The translations under genes were made by a program, and so were the position numbers. From the NCBI GenBank assembly GCA_024220525.1, contig JAMYWO010000140.1:98494-108679 (forward strand): a stretch of DNA of 10,186 nt, given 5' to 3'. The notes under the pieces are model-generated. The model saw only the letters and a program-made list of their open reading frames with translations, was not told the DNA's origin and made no database searches. Source of the stretch: Cochliopodium minus (lineage: Eukaryota > Discosea > Himatismenida > Cochliopodiidae). Shown piece by piece: positions 1 to 6,962 of the stretch (position 1 is the stretch's first letter; each line of letters starts with the position of its first letter).

Positions 1-226
1 AATAAAAAATAAAAAATAAAAAATAAAAAATAAAAAATAAGAAATAAAAAATAAAAAATAAAAAATAAAAAATAAAATAAAGTTGTAGAAATAAAAAATA
101 AAATAAGTAAATTTTTGAATAAAAAAATAAAAATAACATATAAAATATGAAAATAAAAATGAAAAATAAAAATAAAATAGAATAAAATAAAATAACAATT
201 CTTATTTATTTTTTTTTTTGGTTTAC
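1..226 (-). repeat. AT heptamer array and intron tail of the GH16 gene, window edge
   Basis: The first about 80 bases are a near-perfect AAAAAAT heptamer array with small variations, followed by irregular A-rich sequence up to a GT donor read on the minus strand at 226-225. I see no exon here. The stretch is best read as the start of the intron that follows GH16 exon 6. The window begins inside the repeat, as would be expected if a contig ended there. Confidence 0.75.
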
Positions 227-1202
227 TTTGTGTGCAATGTGGTTTGGTCGAGGACGTTGTTGTTGACACCTTCAATGATGTCGATTTCTCCGCCATTTGG
301 CCAGTTAGGTCCAACCATCCAGAAAGCAGGCCTTTTAACAAAATAAATAAAAAAATAAAAAAAATAAAAAAATAAAAAAATATATAATGTAAAATATAAA
401 ATAAAAAAATAAAAAAAATAAAAATAAAAAAATAATATAAAATAAAAAAATGTAAAAAATAAAAAATGAAAAAATTTAATTAAATTTTATTGACAAAATA
501 AAAATCAATTTATACCATGTCCCACATCCTTGTGGCATGTGGTTCAAATCAACAACTTTAAAAGAGAAATTATCAAAGAAATGGAAAAAAAAAAAAATTA
601 TAAAGTTTACCGAACAAACCAGTGTTGTATGCCTTGTTGGATGTGATACGGATGGAATTTCTTCCTCTACCTTTTAAAAGAAAAACAAAATAAAGAAAGA
701 AAATTGACAATCAAATTTCAAAACAAAGAAAAATTTTTGAAACGAAATAAATATAAATATAAAAATTATAATAATTATAATTCTTAAATTGAAAATAAAA
801 TTAATATTCACATTTATACTTGTATAATGTGCAAATATTTTTTTTAAAATTTATCTTTACCTGAGGCGATGTTGGTGGCATCAGCAGACATGTAGAAGAT
901 ATTATTCTCCACCCTTGCGAGATTTTCTTGTTGGGCCTGTTGCAAGCTCAAGTAATTGACCTATAATGGACAATATTTTTAAAAATATTTCTTTATTTCA
1001 ATGATGGGAGAAAATTACATAGCCATTGGTTGGATCATTTGCTTCATTTATCAAAATTAAAGTGAAAAAAATATGAAATTTTTTTCTTACCAGTGAAATA
1101 ATTCCATTGATTGAAAAAGCTATCTCCCACGTAATTATCTGACAAGGTATAGCAATTGAAAAGATAAAATAAAGCAAATATCAAAAATATTTTTTTGAAC
1201 AT
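227..1202 (-). CDS. Secreted GH16 endo-1,3(4)-beta-glucanase (laminarinase type), 5' half with catalytic site
   Basis: This encodes the N-terminal half of a glycoside hydrolase family 16 enzyme that cleaves beta-1,3- or mixed-linked glucans, probably secreted or lysosomal. Exons on the minus strand are 1202-1091, 1041-1019, 960-861, 670-611, 555-516 and 331-227 (440 nt, 146 codons plus two bases), all with GT..AG introns and consistent phases. The ATG at 1202 is chosen because it begins a signal peptide ([15 protein letters not shown], then Cys) that runs directly into the GH16 start ([10 protein letters not shown]). Later landmarks are [28 protein letters not shown] and the catalytic motif GEIDIIEG. 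By family knowledge E127 is the nucleophile, D129 the assisting acid and E132 the acid/base. Exon 6 ends after TLHT with two bases (AA). The remaining exons are not to its left in this window; a perfectly matching 3' half lies at 6963-8014. Two introns are 49 and 58 nt, and one exon is only 23 nt. Confidence 0.93.
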
Positions 1203-1547
1203 ATTTTTTTGATTATTTTATTGAGAAGATGAAGGAATTTAATTATTTTTCAATGCTCTCTCGTCTAGAACATATTTGTAAATTTACACCAAAAAAGTTT
1301 TGGAAAATGAATATTGAAGACTCCAAAGGAAAATAAACAAAATCATAATGAAAATTTAATGTAAAAATACATATATATTCTTGGATTCAAAGAATCATAA
1401 GATGTTCCACTATAAAAATATTAATTTTATTTTTTTTCACTTTGAATATTTTAATTTCTCTTTAAAAAATATTAAAAATAAAGGTAAGTTTTTTCTGTTT
1501 TTTTTACTCAAAGGAGTTTAAATACAAATTTGTTTTTTTCTTTTTTA
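1203..1547. other. Intergenic region between the FYVE 3' end and the GH16 5' end
   Basis: About 345 bases separate the GH16 start codon from the FYVE stop codon; both genes are on the minus strand. It should hold the FYVE 3' untranslated region and the GH16 promoter. It is AT-rich but not a simple repeat. A 35-codon plus-strand frame at 1229-1336 and a strong donor-like GTAAGT near 1485 on the plus strand are visible, but neither is enough to call a gene. Confidence 0.5.
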
Positions 1548-2224
1548 TTAATTTTTATTTTCTGTCAACTTTTCACTACAAATATTACAAACACGCATCT
1601 TCCTTTCTCCATACAAGTACTCCTTGGGCAAAAGTTCAAAGTTGTGGCAACAATCATGACAAAAAATCAATTTGCATAGTCTTTTACAAAAAAAAAATAA
1701 AAACAAAAAATAAAAACAAAAATAAAATATTAATAAAAAATAAAAAATCAATAAAAAATTAATAAAAATAAAAAAAATGAAAAAGAAAAAAAGTTTTTTA
1801 AGTGTTTTTTAATATTAAAATCAAAAAAGTCTATTTCAATTAAAAAAAATGAACAATACATTAAAATAAAAAAATAAAAATAAAAAAATCAATAAAAAAA
1901 TTAAAAAAAAATGAAAAAGAAAAAAAGAAAAAGTTTTTAAAAGTGTTTTTTAATATTTTAAAAATTAATATAAAAATTAAAAAATTTGATTTAAATTAAA
2001 ATTTTTTCACCTACAATGATGTTTTCTTACAAAAAAACTAAAAATGGATCCACAATCACACTTGCTCTTTTCATAATCGTTTTGCCACATGGAATTAGGA
2101 GAAGGAAGGATGCCTTGTGGGTCCTCGTCATATTGACTCTCGCCGTCAGTGACGGACTGGACGTCCTCTATGTCCACGTCTATTTCCAAATTGGTTTCTT
2201 TATCAAAAGTGACCGAACTGTTGG
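1548..2224 (-). CDS. FYVE zinc-finger protein, C-terminal two exons (5' end missing)
   Basis: FYVE domains bind phosphatidylinositol 3-phosphate and bring proteins to endosomes. Minus-strand exons are 2224-2011 and 1680-1548, with a 330-nt GT..AG intron. The splice joins TGT AG to A CTA and completes the RKHHCR motif as RKHHCRLC. An acidic linker (EIDVDIEDV, then ESQYDEDP) comes first. It is followed by the WQND entry motif, the first Cys pair, the basic RKHHCR motif, LIFCHDC and a closing RVCNIC, which together give eight Cys zinc ligands. The protein ends 7 residues after SEKL at TAA. The first Cys pair is CDC (C-x-C), whereas the family norm is C-x2-C. Exon 2224 needs an upstream exon ending in one extra base, and I cannot find it. 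The 2225-2806 stretch is A-rich repeat, so the N-terminus and any other domains are unknown. Confidence 0.9.
1746..1957. repeat. Tandem duplication (about 140-bp spacing) inside the FYVE intron
   Basis: A block of about 70 bases, running from an AATCAATAAAAAATTAA-like start through ATGAAAAAGAAAAAAAG to AGTGTTTTTTAATATT, occurs at about 1746-1816. It recurs at about 1887-1957, with the AGTG anchor at 1801 and again at 1942. The copies differ by small insertions. This is more structured than plain A/T noise and indicates a local duplication within the intron. Confidence 0.65.
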
Positions 2225-2806
2225 CTACAATAGGAAAAATTTAAATATTTCAAATGATAATTTATTTGAAAAAAAATAAAAAATAATAAAAAATAATAAA
2301 GAACAAAGAACAAACGAAAAATAAATCAAAAATATTGCGTAAAAATACATTAAATAAAAACTTATTGAAATAAAAAAATCCAATTATTTTTTAAAAATAC
2401 GTAAATCTAAAAATAAAAGTAAAAACAAACAAATCAAAAAATAAAAATCAAAAATCAAAATTAATTATTAAAATAAAAAACAAAAAATTATCAAAAATAA
2501 AAATAAAAAACTTAAAAACAAAGAACAAACGAAAAATAAACTAAAAATATAAAATACATTAAATAAAAAAAAAAAAATATTGGATTAAAAAATCAAAAAA
2601 AAACAAGAAAATTTTTTAAAAATACGTAAATCTAAAAATAAACTAAATAAAAAAATAGTAATTAAAATCAAAAGTAAAAACAAAAGTAAAAACAAATAAA
2701 TGAATAAACAAAAATCAAAAATCAAAATTAATTATTAAAATAAAAACAATAATAAAATAATTAAAAATAAAAAATTAATAATAAAAATTGATATTTTTAA
2801 TAACAA
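2225..2806. repeat. A-rich non-coding region with an imperfect long tandem duplication
   Basis: I see no credible exon in these about 580 bases. The same series of landmarks occurs twice: CAAAGAACAAACG at 2304 and 2519, ATACGTAAATCTAAAAATA around 2401 and 2626, and TTAATTATTAAAAT at 2461 and 2728. The offset grows from 215 to 267, so the second copy has gained insertions. The region could be an intron of the FYVE gene, or the spacer between it and the orphan exon at 2807-2940. Confidence 0.65.
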
Positions 2807-2940
2807 CTAAATAATTTTGAAAGTACCAGACAATCTGACGTCCAGAGGACTGGAATAGCCCAGTTCGCCTATCATCTTTAATTTTTTTCCAGAGTTGTCT
2901 ATTATCAGTGTGGGGCAATCGTAAGGGCAGTTGCTCAAAC
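2807..2940 (-). CDS. Orphan 3'-terminal exon, product not recognised
   Basis: A GC-richer island follows an AG acceptor at 2942-2941 on the minus strand. In phase 2 it reads 44 codons to a TAG: LSNCPYDCPTLIIDNSG, then KKLKMIGELGYSSPLDV, RLSGTFKII. I do not recognise the family. It is taken as coding because it is non-repetitive, has balanced composition (two Cys, GELGYSSP) and ends where the low-complexity sequence restarts. A second frame is also open but has a less protein-like composition and enters AT repeat. The RasGEF exon immediately upstream ends with two bases. Splicing it here would force that second frame and break the RasGEF consensus, so this exon probably belongs to another gene whose upstream exons are not adjacent. 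Confidence 0.45.
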
Positions 2941-2944
2941 CTTA

Positions 2945-2972
2945 AATGAATAAAAAATAAAAAATAAAAAAT

Positions 2973-3009
<37 letters not shown>

Positions 3010-3050
3010 AAATAAAAAATAAAAGTAATAAATATTAAATAATAAAAAAA
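2945..3050 (-). repeat. AAAAAAT heptamer array, suspected false join
   Basis: A dense heptamer array (about 2951-3024) lies between the RasGEF exon donor at 3055 and the acceptor of the orphan exon at 2942. The exons on its two sides do not belong to one protein, although nothing in the array itself marks a break. The true partner of the RasGEF donor is the acceptor at 6351-6350. Confidence 0.7.
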
Positions 3051-3055
3051 TTTAC

Positions 3056-3723
3056 CTGACACGATTGAATTGTTCAATGAACGACAATAAATTGGGAGAC
3101 TTCTCTTTCTTTTCGTACGACTGCCAATTCTTCTCGCACAACTCACTCGAGCGGATCTTGGAGTACAACAAAAAGTCCGCCAAACAAAGCTGACGAGAGA
3201 TTTCGGTGGGATGGACGTCTCTGATTGTCATGTCTCCGAATGAGATTTTTTTGGGAGGAAGAAACGATTTTGGTGGTTTTTCGAGTGTAAGTCCTTTTTT
3301 TATTTTCAAAAAAAAAAAAAGAAAATTTATTATTTAAATGAAAATAAAAATTATTTTTTATTCTCAATTGTTTTTTTTTTTAAATTTTGATATTATTTTT
3401 TTTTGTTTATTTTTAATTTTTGATTTTTGATTTTTTTTTTTTATTTTATTCTTTCACTTTTCCATATTTTTTAATTTTTGTTTTTTTTTTTTATTTTCAT
3501 TTTTCATTTTTTATTTTAATTGTTTATTATAATTAAATCTTTAATAAAATATTTTTTATTTTTATAAAATTAATTTTTTATTTTTTTTTTTTACCTCCTT
3601 GTGAAGATTTAAAAATTAATTTTTGGAGAGACTCTGCAGTTTTCTCCAACCCTTTGGTGGTTTTCATTTTTTGGAGGAAAGAGTTCAACTGTTGATGTAA
3701 TTTTCCGTCGTCAAATTCATATC
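3056..3723 (-). CDS. RasGEF (CDC25-type) domain protein, 5' part of the domain
   Basis: RasGEF domains catalyse GDP release from Ras-family GTPases at membranes. Two minus-strand exons are seen: 3723-3595 and 3293-3056. The first encodes a charged linker (YEFDDGKLHQQLNSF, then KGLEKTAESLQKL). It joins the second through G|GA, which keeps the frame open. The second holds the start of the catalytic domain: HPTEISRQLCLADF, LLYSKIRSSEL and SPNLLSFIEQFNRV, all close to the family consensus. It ends with AG before GTAAAT. The family continues with Asn-Trp at this point, and that continuation is found at 6349 and not in the next exon downstream. The upstream exons, with any N-terminal RasGEF_N or other domains, are missing: 3724-3855 is repeat and then an N. 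Assigning the first exon to this gene rests on phase and proximity only. Confidence 0.88.
3294..3594 (-). other. RasGEF intron with inverted A/T polarity
   Basis: This 301-nt intron, with donor at 3594 and acceptor at 3295-3294, is A-rich on the plus strand up to about 3360. It then turns strongly T-rich on the plus strand to 3590. Almost every other minus-strand intron here is A-rich on the plus strand throughout. The switch could be an inverted insertion, another false join, or ordinary variation. Confidence 0.55.
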
Positions 3724-3856
3724 CTAAAAAAAAAAATGAAAAAATAAAAATAAAAATAGAAAATAAAATATAAAAATAAAATATAAAAAATAAAAATAAA
3801 AATAAAAAATAAAAAATAAAAAATAAAAAATAAAAAATAAAAAATAAAAAATAAAN
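3724..3856 (-). repeat. AT heptamer array ending at an unresolved base (N)
   Basis: A-rich sequence from 3726 sharpens into an AAAAAAT array (about 3785-3855) and stops at a single N at 3856. On the far side the strand bias flips to T-rich and the next recognisable gene is on the plus strand. This looks like an assembly join. Confidence 0.75.
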
Positions 3857-4037
3857 TAATTTTTTTTTCATTTGTCTTTCAAGTCTCATTTTTTAATTTT
3901 CATTCAAAAAGAAATTAAATTTTTAATTTTGATTCATTTAAAATTTTTTCATTATTATAAAATATTTTGATTTAATAAAAATATTTAATTGTTCATTTTT
4001 CATTTTCTATTAATTATTATTTTAAATTTCCAAAAAG
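3857..4037 (+). other. T-rich stretch, probable intron upstream of the membrane-protein exon
   Basis: T-rich sequence leads into the acceptor AAAAAG at 4036-4037. One non-repetitive patch at about 3866-3895 could encode a few residues (MRLERQM) on the minus strand, but no splice context supports it. The open frame running in from 3989 begins with TTG, not ATG, and is only T-rich intron read as Phe/Ile/Leu, so I do not take it as a signal peptide. Confidence 0.55.
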
Positions 4038-4851
4038 GTTCATTAAATGTGAACGGATGCGTGACAATGATAGGAAAGATAATTTTGTCGCTCAAAAACA
4101 GGCCACAAAATGGACAAACGACAATAGTTCTCATGACATACAACTGTACCAACCCTATCTCTTTCAACTCCAATAACAAAAAAAGAAAGAAGGGGAGGGC
4201 GAGAGTGGTCGTTTCTTCTCAAAGCACTCATTTCGCTGTGAAACCCACTTATGTCCAAAACAATTGTGACAAAATCGCATCTACTTTGAATGATCAACAA
4301 GGAACCCTTTCTGTCACTCTTTCCACTTCTTTGGGTGGAAATTGTAAAGGTAAAAAAAAAATCTATGTCTAAGATTATTTATTTTTGAATAAGATATTTT
4401 TAATAAGATATTTTTAAATATTTTTTTATTTTTTTATTTTATTTTTTTTTTTTTTTATTTTTTATTTTCATTTTTTTTTTTCATTTATTTGTTGCCCATT
4501 GTCCTTATTTATTTTGATGTTTTTTTTAATTTTTTTTGATAAAATTTTTGTATAATTATTTTTATTTTTCAATGCTCATAACTTTATTTTAAATATTTTT
4601 CATAACAAAATTTTGTTTAAAAAGGAGGAATCTCAACAGGAGCTATTATAGGTATTGTCGTTGGAGTAGTAGGAGGGACTTTGATAATCATCATCGTCGC
4701 ATCCATAATCATTTCCAAGAAAAACAAAAAGTTTGATGAACAAATGAGCAACATCCAGATGGATGAAAATCCCAAACATAAAAAAGATTGGAAAAGTAAT
4801 GAAGGCCACTTTGAAAAAACCAAGTGGACAGAAAATACTGAAGCTAAATAA
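4038..4851 (+). CDS. Type I membrane protein, C-terminal ectodomain, single TM helix and cytosolic tail (5' end missing)
   Basis: Two plus-strand exons, 4038-4349 and 4625-4851, are separated by a 275-nt T-rich GT..AG intron in phase 1. The first encodes about 103 residues of ectodomain with four Cys (NGC, YNC, NNC, NCK), one N-glycosylation sequon (NCT) and a basic run KKRKKGR. The second opens with a long Gly/Ile/Val-rich transmembrane helix (ISTGAIIGIVVGVVGG, then TLIIIIVASIII) containing GxxxG-like spacing. A SKKNKK stop-transfer and a charged tail of about 45 residues (FDEQMSNIQM, ENTEAK) follow, ending at TAA TAA. The topology is clear; the family is not recognised. The exon at 4038 needs a preceding exon ending in one base, which should carry the signal peptide. 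It is not in the window, because the block begins at the N at 3856. An AATAAA at 4881-4886 could be the polyadenylation signal. Confidence 0.8.
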
Positions 4852-5155
4852 TAATTTTCAATTTTTGTGCATTTTGTTTCAATAAAAAATTTAAAATTGA
4901 ATTAAGTCTTTTTCTTAATATTTCAACATTTCCCTTTCCAACCTTTAATTTATCATCCAATTTTTTCATCTTTTCTGGAGTATCGTAATTGTTTGGATTC
5001 TTGATTATCTCTTTTGCAATTTGAATAGGTTCTTTATATTCAGATTCAAAATTCTCAACATCTTTTATTTATAATTTATTTTAATTTAATAAAATTGGTT
5101 TGAAAAGAAAACCTTCTATTTGAAAATTTTTGCTTTTTTTTGAAACAAGATCCAT
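4844..5155 (-). CDS. Small charged, probably helical protein, complete (86 aa), family unknown
   Basis: Two minus-strand exons, 5155-5113 and 5061-4844, are joined by a 51-nt GT..AG intron (donor GTTTTC, acceptor AAAAG). The start MDLVSKKSKNFQIE is placed at the ATG preceded by an A-rich leader. The rest is rich in Lys, Glu, Asp and Asn (VENFESEYKEPIQIAKE, TPEKMKKLDDKLKVG, NVEILRKRLNSIL) and ends at TAG. The spacing of hydrophobic residues suggests amphipathic helices or a short coiled coil. There is no signal peptide or membrane segment. I do not recognise the family. Its stop codon lies inside the last codons of the convergent membrane-protein gene, giving an 8-bp coding overlap. Its composition is more AT-rich than the other exons. 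The 164 bases between this start and the RasGEF stop at 5320 should hold its promoter. Confidence 0.68.
4881..4886 (+). promoter_or_regulatory. Candidate AATAAA polyadenylation signal of the membrane-protein gene
   Basis: AATAAA lies 30 bases after the stop codon at 4851, at a normal distance for a polyadenylation signal. In such AT-rich DNA the hexamer is common by chance, and here it also lies inside the opposite-strand exon. Confidence 0.3.
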
Positions 5156-5319
5156 TTTTTTTTTTCTTTTTTATTATTTTTTTTTCTACTGTTTTTGTTG
5201 AGAATAAAAATCATAAAATTATATCATATGAAATTATATTATTTAAACATTTCTCTGAAAATATTAATTCTTATTAAAAAAATTTTAATTGATCTCCAAA
5301 AAGAAAAAACACAACTTTT

Positions 5320-5664
5320 TCAGTTTCTTGGCTCCAGCTCAAGAGAAGTGAGCTGCATCTCCTTTTGAGTGAAAACATAAGTCTCAAAAATGAACTGTTG
5401 AATGATAGGAACAGAAGTGAAGTTGAAGGCTTTCTCTTGGAAATAAGTTATGGTTTTGATGATGTTGGCGATGTGACGGAACTTGTTGAAGTTGACAAGC
5501 CCCTCTTCTTCTTCGTCTGTTGTGAGGTAGTCTTTGTTTCCGTCATCCACAAACACTATGTCACTGAGGAAAATACCTTGAAAAAATAGATTAAAAATCA
5601 AAAAAATAAATAAAATAAAAAATATATTGAATAAAATAAATAATAAAATAAATAAAAAATAAAG

Positions 5665-5697
<33 letters not shown>

Positions 5698-6349
5698 AAA
5701 TAAATTAAATTTAAAAAATAAAATGAATAAAATAAAATAAAAATAAATAAAAAATAAAAAATAAAAATAAAAATAAAAAGTAAAAAAAATAAATAAATTG
5801 AAAAATAAAAAATAAAAAATAAAAAATAAAAAATAAAAAATAAAAAATAGAAAATAAACTAAAAAAAAATAATAAATAATAAAATAAAATAAAAAAATAA
5901 AAATTTGTTTTTTACCCAAATATGGCAAGGCAGGCAAATTGCAAATGGAAAGAACCTTTCTGATTTCAGAAAAGTTGTCTTTGCTTTCCACGAACTTGAC
6001 TAATTCACACCATATGTTCCAAATTTTTGTCGGAAGTAACTTTATAAAAAAGAATAAAAATAAAAAAATAAAAAAAAAATCAAAAAATTAAAAAAATTAA
6101 AATAAAAAATTTAATTGAAAATAAATATAAAATAAAAAATTAAAAAATAAAGAAAAATAATTTATTTTTACACTCCATGTCTTTTTAAGACGATGCAATG
6201 AAGCGTTTTGAAGGCCACTGACCACTTGCATCACCCCGTTGAAGTTCTGCATTGTTTTGAGCTCCCAGCCGATGGCGATGAATCTACTCAAGGTTGCGGC
6301 TCTTTGTTTGAGATCTGTTGTCTTCAAAACTTGCGTTGTCACCCAATTA
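5320..6349 (-). CDS. RasGEF (CDC25-type) domain protein, 3' part of the domain and C-terminus
   Basis: Three minus-strand exons, 6349-6172, 6039-5916 and 5576-5320, encode the rest of a RasGEF catalytic domain, which activates Ras-type GTPases. Landmarks in family order are NWVTTQVLKTTDLKQRA, FIAIGWELKTMQNFNG, MQVVSGLQNASLHRLKKTW, LLPTKIW, IRKVLSICNLPALPYLG, IFLSDIVFVDDGNKDYL, then LVNFNKFRHIANII and LELEPRN before TGA. The domain is at the C-terminus. Splice phases are consistent (phase 0, then G|GT). The first exon starts with a lone T after TTTTTTTAG, so it needs a preceding exon ending in two bases. The RasGEF exon at 3293-3056 ends in AG, and AG plus T gives the Ser that the family expects between FNRV and NW. 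Joined in that order, the two pieces make a complete catalytic domain of about 265 residues. The 339-nt intron at 5915-5577 is largely heptamer repeat. Confidence 0.93.
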
Positions 6350-6689
6350 CTAAAAAAAATAAATAAATAAGAAATAAAAGTAGAAACTAAATAATTATCA
6401 AAAATAAAAAATAAAAAATAAAGTGAATAAATTAATAAAAATAAATAATAAATAATAAATAATAAATAAATAAAAATATAAAATAAATATTAGCAAAAAA
6501 TAAGAATAAATAAAAAAAATAAATAAGAAATAAAAGTGGAAACAAAATTAAATAAATATCAAAAATATATTAAAAAAATAAAAACAAGGAATAAATAAAT
6601 AAAGAATAAATAATAAATAATAAATAAATAATAAATAAATAATAAATAAATAATAAATAATAAATAATAAAGAAATAAAAAGATAATAN
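6350..6689 (-). repeat. A-rich low-complexity intron stretch ending at an unresolved base (N)
   Basis: Beyond the acceptor at 6351-6350 the sequence is A-rich with AATAAATAATAAATAAATAATA-type words and no exon. It stops at a single N at 6689. It is best read as the interior of the RasGEF intron whose other end is at 3055. Confidence 0.7.
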
Positions 6690-6962
6690 TTTATCGTGTT
6701 AAAAATATGTGTCTGGAGGTCCGGACACATATTAAAAAAGAAAAAAAAATTTCCCCTTATGTAATTGTTTTCAAATCTAAAAAAAGCTTCATGCATTCAA
6801 AGAAAATTTATTGTAAAAAAATTTCAAATGACTTTTATAAATGGCAACAAAATTAAATCCCAAAATCTTTTAATTAAGCTGAATTAGATTAATCAATATT
6901 AGTTGTTGTAAGTTTATCTTAATTTATAAACAAAATTAAAATCGAGAAAAAGTTTTTTTAAT
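6690..6962. other. 3' flank of the GH16 gene, no gene called
   Basis: About 270 AT-rich but non-repetitive bases lie to the left of the GH16 stop codon, in its 3' flank. A short plus-strand frame (6707-6856, 49 codons) exists but has no supporting feature. The only clear structure is the hairpin at 6704-6733. Confidence 0.5.
6704..6733 (+). other. 13-bp hairpin with a 4-nt loop
   Basis: AATATGTGTCTGG at 6704-6716 pairs with CCGGACACATATT at 6721-6733 across the loop AGGT. As plus-strand RNA it forms 13 pairs with one U-G wobble; on the minus strand the same position is a C-A mismatch. It begins 15 bases from the N at 6689 and about 230 bases past the GH16 stop. Its role is unknown. Confidence 0.7.

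Noticed and set aside
1-80. Telomere-like heptamer at the window ends
   Set aside because: The unit is AAAAAAT/ATTTTTT with no G-rich strand, and the same array occurs inside many introns, so it is not a telomere.
1229-1336. 35-codon plus-strand frame starting MKEFNYFSMLSRLEH
   Set aside because: It looks somewhat protein-like but is short, has no recognisable motif or splice context, and lies in the promoter region of the minus-strand GH16 gene. Left uncalled.
3989-4037. Apparent signal peptide (FIFHFLLIIIL) in front of the membrane-protein exon
   Set aside because: The frame opens with TTG, not ATG, and the sequence is T-rich intron that always reads as Phe/Ile/Leu; a good AG acceptor follows at 4036-4037.
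5577-5915. Long hydrophobic Phe/Tyr/Leu/Ile reading frame that looks like several membrane helices
   Set aside because: It is the stop-free sense reading of an AT heptamer intron between two RasGEF exons. The same applies near 3726-3860, 8040-8150 and 8620-8770.
6707-6856. 49-codon plus-strand frame starting MCLEVRTHIKK, and an overlapping minus-strand frame
   Set aside because: Both strands are open over part of it, the composition is Lys/Phe-rich as expected from AT-rich DNA, and the start lies inside the hairpin. No independent support.
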